Positions 4,859 to 10,198 of a DNA stretch of 10,198 bases are shown one piece after another (position 1 is the stretch's first letter; each line of letters begins with the position of its first letter). Under the pieces are notes generated by a model. It saw only the letters and a list, made by a program, of their open reading frames with translations. It was not told the DNA's origin and did not search any database. The stretch comes from Gammaproteobacteria bacterium (GTDB taxonomy: Bacteria; Pseudomonadota; Gammaproteobacteria; Xanthomonadales; Xanthomonadaceae), in assembly GCA_025360985.1 (NCBI GenBank), contig JANYBA010000181.1, positions 1 through 10,198 of the forward strand. Direction: 5' to 3'. The position numbers were made by a program, and so were the translations under genes.

Positions 4859-6562
4859 ATGCATCCCATGCGCCTTCACCCGCTCACCATCATCGTTTCC
4901 TGCCTGCTTGCCGGGTCCCTGGCCGGCTGCAAACCAGCCGCCGAAGCGCCCGCGCAGGCCACCGCGCCGGCGGCGCCCGCCGAGCCGTCCTACGCCAGCC
5001 AGAGCCTCGCCAAGTTCGTCAGCGTGCCGCTGACCGCCGACCTGTCCGGCTACGACGCCCAGGACAAGCAGATGCTCGCCCTGCTGGTCCAGGCCTGCGA
5101 TGTGATGAACACGCTGTACTGGCAGCAGCTGACCGGCGACAAGGCGGCCTTGTTGGCTCGGGTCACCGACCCCGAGACACGCCGCCTCGTTGAGCTCAAC
5201 TACGGCGCCTGGGATCGCCTGAACGACGACAAGCCTTTCGTCGATGGCATCGGTCCGCGCCCGCCTGGCGCGACGTTCTATCCGACCGACATGAGCAAGG
5301 AAGAATTCGAAGCCGCCGACCTCGCCGACAAGAAAAGCTGGTACACCCTGCTGCGCCGCGACAGCGCCGGCAAGTTGATCACGGTGCCCTTCCACGAAGC
5401 CTACAAGGATGACCTCGCCAAGGCCGCCGTGCTGTTGCGCCAAGCCGCGCCGCTGAGCAAGGACAAGGGCTTCGGGAATTACCTGAACATGCGCGCCGAT
5501 GCCCTGTTGTCCGACAACTTCCAGCCCAGCGACCTGGCCTGGATGGACATGAAGAACAACTCGGTCGACATCGTCATCGGCCCCATCGAGACCTACGAGG
5601 ACCAGGTGTTCGGCTACAAGGCCAGCTACGAAGGCCTTGTGCTGCTCAAGGACCTGGCCTGGAGCGAGCGACTGGCCAAATTCGCCAAGTTCCTGCCGGA
5701 ACTTCAGCGCGGATTGCCGGTGCCGGCGAAGTACAAAGCCGAAAAGCCCGGCAGCGCCGCCGACCTCAACGCCTACAACGCGATCTTCTACGCCGGCGAC
5801 GCCAACATCGGCGCCAAGACCATCGCCATCAACCTGCCCAACGACGAGGAAGTGCAGCTCAGGAAAGGCAGCCGCCGCCTGCAGCTGGAAAACGTCATGC
5901 AGGCCAAGTTCGACAAGATCCTGTTGCCGATCGCCCAGGTGCTGATCGCCGAGGACCAGTTGCCGAACATCACTTTCGATGCTTTCTTCGAGGGCACCAT
6001 GTTCCACGAAGTCGCGCACGGCCTCGGCATCAAGAACACGCTCGACGGCAAGGGCACGGTCACCCAGGCGCTGCAGGAATACGCCAGCAGTTTCGAGGAG
6101 GGCAAGGCCGAAGTGCTCGGCCTGTACCTGATCACCGCACTCAGCGAAAAAGGCGCGCTCGACAAGAGCAAGCTGATGGACGACTACGTCACCTTCCTGG
6201 CCAGCATGCTGCGCTCGGTGCGCTTCGGCGCCGCCGACGCCCACGGCAAGGCCAACATGGTGCGTTTCCATTTCTTCGAACAGATGGGCGCGTTCAACCG
6301 CGACGCCACCACCGGCCGCTACCGCGTCGATTTCGACAAGATGCGGGCGGCGATGAACGCCCTGTCGGAAAAACTGCTGACCATCCAGGGCGACGGCGAC
6401 TACGCCGCCGCCAAGCAACTCACCGACACCACCGGCGTGATCAGCCCGGAGCTCGCGGCCGACCTCAAGCGCCTGGAGACGGCGAAGATTCCCGTCGATA
6501 TCACCTTCGAACAAGGCCTGGGCGTGCTCGGATTGCAGGAAGTCGCGCCGGCAGCGAATTAG
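4859..6562 (+). CDS. M49-like (dipeptidyl-peptidase III family) zinc metallopeptidase, lipoprotein
   Basis: The protein has 567 residues from the ATG at 4859, or 564 from the in-frame ATG at 4868, which gives a more typical signal peptide (MRLHPLTIIVSCLLAGSLAGC). The lipobox LAGC puts the lipidated cysteine at residue 24, followed by an Ala/Pro-rich tether, so the enzyme is expected to be membrane-anchored in the periplasm or at the surface. The zinc site is HEVAH at 383-387, with EEGKAE at 413-418 as the second helix motif; E414 is the likely third ligand and E384 the general base. The region ahead of it contains IGPIETYEDQVFGY. The spacing and EExxAE pattern fit peptidase family M49, which removes dipeptides from short peptides, but the first motif is HExxH rather than the classical HExxxH (HELLGH). 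Substrate is unknown. The gene stands alone and ends in a strong terminator. M49 assignment is moderate; zinc peptidase is near certain. Confidence 0.8.
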   Translation: MHPMRLHPLTIIVSCLLAGSLAGCKPAAEAPAQATAPAAPAEPSYASQSLAKFVSVPLTADLSGYDAQDKQMLALLVQACDVMNTLYWQQLTGDKAALLARVTDPETRRLVELNYGAWDRLNDDKPFVDGIGPRPPGATFYPTDMSKEEFEAADLADKKSWYTLLRRDSAGKLITVPFHEAYKDDLAKAAVLLRQAAPLSKDKGFGNYLNMRADALLSDNFQPSDLAWMDMKNNSVDIVIGPIETYEDQVFGYKASYEGLVLLKDLAWSERLAKFAKFLPELQRGLPVPAKYKAEKPGSAADLNAYNAIFYAGDANIGAKTIAINLPNDEEVQLRKGSRRLQLENVMQAKFDKILLPIAQVLIAEDQLPNITFDAFFEGTMFHEVAHGLGIKNTLDGKGTVTQALQEYASSFEEGKAEVLGLYLITALSEKGALDKSKLMDDYVTFLASMLRSVRFGAADAHGKANMVRFHFFEQMGAFNRDATTGRYRVDFDKMRAAMNALSEKLLTIQGDGDYAAAKQLTDTTGVISPELAADLKRLETAKIPVDITFEQGLGVLGLQEVAPAAN

Positions 6563-6588
6563 GCTGTCGCGGCTGGAGCCGCCCCGAC

Positions 6589-6619
6589 AAAAAAAGCCCG
6601 GCGAGAGCCGGGCTTTTTT
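6589..6619. terminator. Bidirectional intrinsic terminator
   Basis: GCCCGGC (6596-6602), loop GAGA, GCCGGGC (6607-6613) form a perfect 7-base-pair GC stem. It is preceded by seven A and followed by six T, so either strand yields a hairpin with a U-tract, and the A/T tracts extend the stem. It lies 26 bases after the lipoprotein gene stop and 23 bases past the pilU stop, and so ends both convergent transcripts. Confidence 0.95.
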
Positions 6620-6636
6620 GATGCCATCGTTCGAAC

Positions 6637-7767
6637 TCAACGAACCTCGGAGATCTCCACGCCGTCCATGCCCTGCGACAGGCTGCGGGCGTCGCCGCCC
6701 TGGGCCAGCTTGATCTTCAGGCGCACTTCGTTGGTCGAGTCGGCGTGGCGGAGCGCGTCCTCGTAGCTGATCTCGCCGGCCTGGTACAGCTCGAACAGGG
6801 CCTGGTCGAAGGTCTTCATGCCGAGGTTGGTCGACTCTTTCATCACTTCCTTGAGCTTGTGGATCTCGCCCTCGCGGATGTAGTCCTGGATCAGCGGCGT
6901 GCCGAGCAGGATCTCCATCGCCACGCGCCGGCCCTTGCCGTCCGGGGTCGGAATGAGTTGTTGCGCGACCACGCCCTTGAGGTTCATCGACAAGTCCATC
7001 AGCAACTGGTTGCGGCGTTCTTCCGGGAAGAAGTTGATCATGCGGTCCATCGCCTGGTTGGCATTGTTCGCATGCAGCGTGCACAGCACCAGGTGGCCGG
7101 TTTCGGCGAAGGCGATGGCATGGTCCATGCCCTCGCGGGTGCGGATTTCGCCGATCATGATCACGTCCGGGGCCTGGCGCAGGGTGTTGCGCAAAGCCAT
7201 TTCCCAGCTGTCGGTGTCGATGCCGATCTCGCGCTGGGTGATGATGCAGCCCTCGTGCTTGTGCACGAATTCGATCGGGTCCTCGATGGTGATGATGTGG
7301 CCGGAGGAATTCTGGTTGCGGTAGCCGACCATGGCCGCCAGCGAGGTCGACTTGCCGGTGCCGGTGGCGCCGACGAAGACGATGATGCCGCGCTTGGTCA
7401 TCGCCAGGGTCTTGATCACCGGCGGCAGGTTCAACTCCTCGATGGTCGGGATGCGCGTCTCGATCCGGCGCAGCACCATGCCGACCTGGTTGCGCTGGTA
7501 GAAGCAGGACACGCGGAAGCGGCCGACGCCGGACACGCCGATGGCGAAGTTGCACTCGTGGGTCTTTTCGAACTCTTCGCGCTGCGCCGGGCTCATCACG
7601 TTGAGCACCAGGTCGCGACTCTGCTGCTGGGTCAGCGGGCTCTGGGTGATCGGCGAGATCTTGCCGTGCACTTTCATGGACGGCGGTACGCCGGCCGTGA
7701 TGAACAGATCGGACGCCTTCTTGTGCGCCATCAGTTTCAGGAACGAGGTGAAGTCGATGCTGCTCAC
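6637..7767 (-). CDS. pilU: PilU, type IV pilus retraction ATPase accessory motor
   Basis: This 376-residue protein is a PilT/PilU-type secretion ATPase. An N-terminal PAS-like domain precedes the RecA-like core. The core has Walker A GATGTGKST at 133-141, the Asp box TIEDPIEF at 160-167, atypical Walker B DVIMIGEIRT at 201-210 with E207, and the His box AETGHLVLCTLHAN at 221-234. The sequence and the long C-terminal tail beyond the ATPase core fit PilU rather than PilT. PilU assists PilT-dependent retraction at the inner-membrane base of the pilus. The start is a GTG at 7767 (encoding MSSIDFTSFL), supported by GGAG 7 bases upstream. The gene follows pilT after 31 bases and ends just before the bidirectional terminator, so pilT-pilU is a two-gene operon. 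Confidence 0.96.
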   Translation of the reverse strand: MSSIDFTSFLKLMAHKKASDLFITAGVPPSMKVHGKISPITQSPLTQQQSRDLVLNVMSPAQREEFEKTHECNFAIGVSGVGRFRVSCFYQRNQVGMVLRRIETRIPTIEELNLPPVIKTLAMTKRGIIVFVGATGTGKSTSLAAMVGYRNQNSSGHIITIEDPIEFVHKHEGCIITQREIGIDTDSWEMALRNTLRQAPDVIMIGEIRTREGMDHAIAFAETGHLVLCTLHANNANQAMDRMINFFPEERRNQLLMDLSMNLKGVVAQQLIPTPDGKGRRVAMEILLGTPLIQDYIREGEIHKLKEVMKESTNLGMKTFDQALFELYQAGEISYEDALRHADSTNEVRLKIKLAQGGDARSLSQGMDGVEISEVR

Positions 7768-7774
7768 GGCGTTT

Positions 7775-7778
7775 CTCC
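7775..7778 (-). promoter_or_regulatory. Shine-Dalgarno sequence of pilU
   Basis: On the minus strand GGAGAAACGCC leads directly into the GTG at 7767, with 7 bases between GGAG and the start codon. It lies in the 31-base pilT-pilU gap and confirms the GTG start. Confidence 0.75.
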
Positions 7779-7798
7779 GGATCTACGAGCGGGGGGAC

Positions 7799-8836
7799 TC
7801 AGTCGAACAGACGCTTGTCCTTGGCGTATTCGCGCGCCTGCTGCTTGGTCACCAGGCCGCGCTTGACCATATCCTGCAGGCACTGGTCGAGGGTCTGCAT
7901 TCCGTACTGTTGGCCAGTCTGGATCGACGAATACATCTGCGCGACCTTGTCTTCGCGGATGAGGTTGCGGATCGCCGGGATGCCGACCATGATTTCGTGG
8001 GCGGCGATGCGGCCGCCGCCGACCTTCTTCATCAGCGACTGCGAGATCACCGCGCGCAGCGACTCGGACAGCATTGAGCGGACCATCGGCTTTTCGCCGG
8101 CCGGGAACACGTCGATGATGCGGTCGATGGTCTTGGCCGCGGAACTTGTGTGCACGGTTGCGAACACCAGGTGGCCGGTTTCGGCGGCGGTCAGCGCCAG
8201 GCGGATGGTCTCGAGGTCGCGCAACTCGCCGACCAGGATGTAGTCGGGGTCTTCGCGCAGGGCCGAGCGCAGGGCTTCGTTGAAGCCGTGGGTGTCCTTG
8301 TGCACTTCGCGCTGGTTGATCAGGCACTTCTGCGAGGTGTGCACGAATTCGATCGGGTCCTCGACCGAGAGGATGTGGGCGAATTCCTGCTTGTTGATGT
8401 GGTCGATCATCGCCGCCAGCGTGGTCGACTTGCCGGAACCGGTCGGGCCGGTCACCAGGATCAAGCCGACCGGCTGCTGGATCAGTTCGGCGAAGACCTT
8501 CGGGCAGCCCAGTTCCTCGAGCGAGAGGATCTGGCTGGGGCTGGTCCGGAACTCGGCGCCTGCGCCGCGGTTCTGGTTGAAGGCGTTTACCCGGAAGCGC
8601 GCCAGGCCGGGGATCTCGAAACTGAAGTCGACTTCGAGGAATTCCTCGTAGTCGCGCCGGACCTTGTCCGACATGATGTCGTAGACCAGCGAATGGACCT
8701 GCTTGTGGTCGAGCGCCGGTATGTTGATGCGGCGGACGTCACCATCGACGCGGATCATCGGCGGCAGGCCGGCCGACAGGTGCAGGTCGGAGGCCTTGTT
8801 CTTGACCGAGAATGCCAGCAGCTCAGCGATATCCAT
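7799..8836 (-). CDS. pilT: PilT, type IV pilus retraction ATPase
   Basis: This 345-residue protein closely matches the length (344) and sequence of P. aeruginosa PilT. It is the hexameric motor that depolymerises the pilus and powers twitching motility and DNA uptake. The N-terminal PAS-like domain covers about residues 1-100. Walker A GPTGSGKST is at 130-138, the Asp box SVEDPIEF at 157-164, Walker B ILVGELRD at 200-207 with catalytic E204, and the His box ETGHLVFATVHT at 219-230. The retraction motif AIRNLIRE is at 288-295. The ATG at 8836 (MDIAELLAFSVK) has GGA six bases upstream. The frame stays open far upstream through the divergent gene, but the protein clearly begins here. A promoter with TATACT lies in the 93-base gap shared with yggS. 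Confidence 0.98.
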   Translation of the reverse strand: MDIAELLAFSVKNKASDLHLSAGLPPMIRVDGDVRRINIPALDHKQVHSLVYDIMSDKVRRDYEEFLEVDFSFEIPGLARFRVNAFNQNRGAGAEFRTSPSQILSLEELGCPKVFAELIQQPVGLILVTGPTGSGKSTTLAAMIDHINKQEFAHILSVEDPIEFVHTSQKCLINQREVHKDTHGFNEALRSALREDPDYILVGELRDLETIRLALTAAETGHLVFATVHTSSAAKTIDRIIDVFPAGEKPMVRSMLSESLRAVISQSLMKKVGGGRIAAHEIMVGIPAIRNLIREDKVAQMYSSIQTGQQYGMQTLDQCLQDMVKRGLVTKQQAREYAKDKRLFD

Positions 8837-8893
8837 ATGTGTTCCGTCCAGAGTGTCCGTGGCGCGGGGTAGGCGCCGGGCGTTCCCAAGGGC

Positions 8894-8921
8894 AGTATAG
8901 CGCTCCCGTCCCCGGCAACAA
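8894..8921 (-). promoter_or_regulatory. Sigma-70-type promoter of pilT-pilU
   Basis: On the minus strand TTGTTG (8921-8916) and TATACT (8899-8894, 5 of 6 to consensus) are separated by 16 bases. Transcription would start near 8887, giving a leader of about 50 bases before pilT. Confidence 0.55.
8896..8901 (+). promoter_or_regulatory. Possible -10 element of yggS overlapping the pilT -10
   Basis: On the plus strand TATAGC overlaps the pilT -10 box by four bases and lies 28 bases before the yggS ATG. There is no clear -35 box. If real, RNA polymerase could not occupy both promoters at once. Confidence 0.25.
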
Positions 8922-8929
8922 TCCCAGCG

Positions 8930-9604
8930 ATGAATGGCCCCAGGCAAGCATTCGAGGACGTCCGGAATCAGCTTCGGAACGCGGCAAAGGCCGCGGGCCG
9001 GCCAGTTCCGGCGCTGCTTGCGGTGTCCAAGACGAAACCGGCGGCGGACGTGGCGGCGCTCGCGGCATGCGGCCAGCGCGCATTCGGCGAGAACTACGTG
9101 CAGGAGGGCCGCGACAAGGTGCGCGAACTCGCCGGCCTCGGCCTGGAATGGCATCTGATCGGCCACTTGCAGTCGAACAAGTGCCGCGAGGCGGCCGAAA
9201 ATTTTGACTGGGTGCAGTCCCTGGATCGCGAACGCCTGGTCGAGCCACTGCACCGGTACCGCGGCGACGCCCGATTGCCGCTGAACGTGCTCGTGCAGGT
9301 CAATGTCGATGGCGAAGCGAGCAAGTCCGGCTGCGCGCCGGAGCAGGCCGCGGCCCTGGCGCGCGCGGTCGCATCGGCTTCGCACCTGCGCCTGCGCGGC
9401 GTGATGGGCATCGGCGCGCCCTTCCCCGATTTCGACTTGCGCCGGGCCAGCTTCCAGCGCCTGCGCGGCGTCTTTTCGAGCTTGCAGGCGGAATTCCCGG
9501 GCGTCGACACACTGTCGATGGGGATGAGCGAAGACTTCGAATTGGCCGTCGCCGAGGGCGCGACCATGGTGCGGATCGGATCGAGGCTGTTCGGCCCGCG
9601 CTGA
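8930..9604 (+). CDS. yggS: YggS/PLPBP family pyridoxal phosphate homeostasis protein
   Basis: This 224-residue protein has the alanine-racemase-like TIM-barrel fold typical of the family. The PLP-binding lysine is K34 in LLAVSKTKP (29-37). Other family motifs are FGENYVQEG (52-60), WHLIGHLQSNK (74-84), LVQVNVDGEASKSG (121-134), LSMGMSEDFELAV (195-207) and MVRIGSRLFG (213-222). These proteins bind PLP and keep vitamin B6 and amino-acid pools in balance; no enzyme activity has been shown for them. The ATG at 8930 has no Shine-Dalgarno, but the N-terminus MNGPRQAFEDVRNQL matches the family. proC follows 12 bases downstream, a pairing conserved in many bacteria and consistent with the family's link to amino-acid metabolism. 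The gene is divergent from pilT, as in Pseudomonas. Confidence 0.96.
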   Translation: MNGPRQAFEDVRNQLRNAAKAAGRPVPALLAVSKTKPAADVAALAACGQRAFGENYVQEGRDKVRELAGLGLEWHLIGHLQSNKCREAAENFDWVQSLDRERLVEPLHRYRGDARLPLNVLVQVNVDGEASKSGCAPEQAAALARAVASASHLRLRGVMGIGAPFPDFDLRRASFQRLRGVFSSLQAEFPGVDTLSMGMSEDFELAVAEGATMVRIGSRLFGPR

Positions 9605-9610
9605 TATCCT
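9602..9610 (+). promoter_or_regulatory. Extended -10 element of proC, placed for a leaderless mRNA
   Basis: TGATATCCT has the extended -10 form (TGn plus TATCCT, 4 of 6). Its TGA is the yggS stop codon. Six bases, GTGCGC, separate it from the proC ATG, so RNA would start on the A at 9617. proC may also be read from the yggS promoter. Confidence 0.4.
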
Positions 9611-9616
9611 GTGCGC

Positions 9617-10198
9617 ATGAATCCGAATTTCCCCAGCCTCGCCTTCATCGGCGGCGGCAACATGGCGCGCAGCCTGATCGCCGGGCTGGTCGCGCGCGGC
9701 CAGGACCCTGCCGCGATCCGCGTTTCCGAGCCGGACGCTTCCCTGCGCGAGGGCCTGGCCCGTGCCTTTGGAGTGTCGGTGTTCGATTCCGGCGCCGAAG
9801 CCGTGGCGGGTGCGGGCCTTTGGGTACTGGCGGTCAAGCCGCAGGTCCTGCCGGAAATCTGCGGCGCACTGGCGGCGCAGGCGCGGGCACAGAAGCCGCT
9901 GGTGATCTCGGTCGCGGCCGGCGCGACGACGTCGCAACTCGACCGCTGGCTCGGCGGCCGATTGCCGATCGTGCGGGCAATGCCGAACACGCCGGCCCTG
10001 ATCGGCATGGGCATCACGGCGCTGTTCGCCAATGCCGACGCCAAGCCCGACCAACGCCAGCGGGCCGCCGGCCTGCTGGCCGCGGTCGGAACCACCGTCT
10101 GGATCGACGACGAAGCACACATGGACGCGGTGACGGCGGTTTCCGGCAGCGGTCCGGCCTATTTGTTCCTGCTGGCCGAGGCCATGGCAGCGGCTGGC
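9617..10198 (+). CDS. proC: Pyrroline-5-carboxylate reductase (partial, C-terminus beyond window)
   Basis: The first 194 residues are present; the full protein is normally about 270. It reduces pyrroline-5-carboxylate to proline with NAD(P)H in the cytoplasm, the last step of proline synthesis. The Rossmann motif FIGGGNMARSLIAGL is at 10-24, AVKPQ at 72-76, ISVAAGATTSQL at 97-108, and RAMPNTPALIGMGITAL at 120-136. The beginning of the C-terminal dimerisation region, VTAVSGSGPAYLFLLAEAM, is at 172-190. The ATG at 9617 is 12 bases after the yggS stop and has no Shine-Dalgarno, which fits the -10-like element found immediately upstream. The gene is open to the right edge with no frame break. Confidence 0.97.
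   Translation, partial: MNPNFPSLAFIGGGNMARSLIAGLVARGQDPAAIRVSEPDASLREGLARAFGVSVFDSGAEAVAGAGLWVLAVKPQVLPEICGALAAQARAQKPLVISVAAGATTSQLDRWLGGRLPIVRAMPNTPALIGMGITALFANADAKPDQRQRAAGLLAAVGTTVWIDDEAHMDAVTAVSGSGPAYLFLLAEAMAAAG

Noticed and set aside
4793..7555. A 920-codon minus-strand open frame opposite the M49-like gene and across pilU
   Set aside because: Its sequence is rich in Arg, Gly and His with no domain. The lipoprotein on the other strand and pilU in another frame have clear motifs. Long antisense frames are expected with GC-rich codon use.
8861..8877. Inverted repeat GGCGC-N7-GCGCC in the pilT leader
   Set aside because: The stem has only five base pairs in GC-rich DNA and no link to a promoter or stop; it is too weak to list as a feature.
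8837..10120. Upstream extension of the pilT frame through the yggS and proC regions
   Set aside because: PilT aligns to its family from the ATG at 8836 with the correct length, and the extension is antisense to two genuine genes.

Overview
The window is a high-G+C stretch of chromosome from a gammaproteobacterium. It is probably a member of the Lysobacterales (Xanthomonadales) or a relative. I infer this from protein resemblance and gene order, since no rRNA or other marker gene is present. It carries ten protein genes, two of them cut by the window ends. Coding is dense and I see no insertion sequence, prophage, tRNA, CRISPR array or other sign of recent transfer.

Layout from left to right. 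The minus-strand twitching-motility chemosensory genes pilI (partial, CheW-like) and pilG (response regulator) come first. A divergent intergenic region of about 190 bases follows, with a good sigma-70 promoter for pilG and a weaker one for gshB. On the plus strand, gshB (glutathione synthetase) overlaps a tonB-family gene by 4 bases. tonB meets the minus-strand operon yqgE-ruvX-pyrB tail to tail, with interlocked stop codons. A 62-base divergent gap then leads to a plus-strand gene for a lipoprotein metallopeptidase of the dipeptidyl-peptidase III (M49) type. A strong bidirectional terminator separates it from the minus-strand pair pilT-pilU, the type IV pilus retraction ATPases. Divergent from pilT are yggS (PLP homeostasis protein) and proC (pyrroline-5-carboxylate reductase, cut by the right edge).

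The genes fall into two themes. The first is type IV pilus function: PilG and PilI act in the Pil-Chp signalling pathway, PilT and PilU retract the pilus, and the TonB homologue next to gshB corresponds by position to P. aeruginosa TonB3, which has been linked to twitching. The second is housekeeping metabolism: glutathione, pyrimidine and proline synthesis, PLP balance and 16S rRNA maturation.

The order closely matches the P. aeruginosa segment from proC/yggS to pilG/pilI as I remember it. The differences are that yqgE-ruvX-pyrB is inverted, pilH, pyrR and the pyrC-like gene are missing, and the M49-like lipoprotein gene occupies the inversion joint. I see no wholly new system. The most notable points are this rearrangement, two -10 elements placed so that transcription would begin on the A of the start codon (yqgE and proC, suggesting leaderless mRNAs), the HExxH form of the M49-like active site, and a GNRA-capped hairpin at the tonB/pyrB junction.
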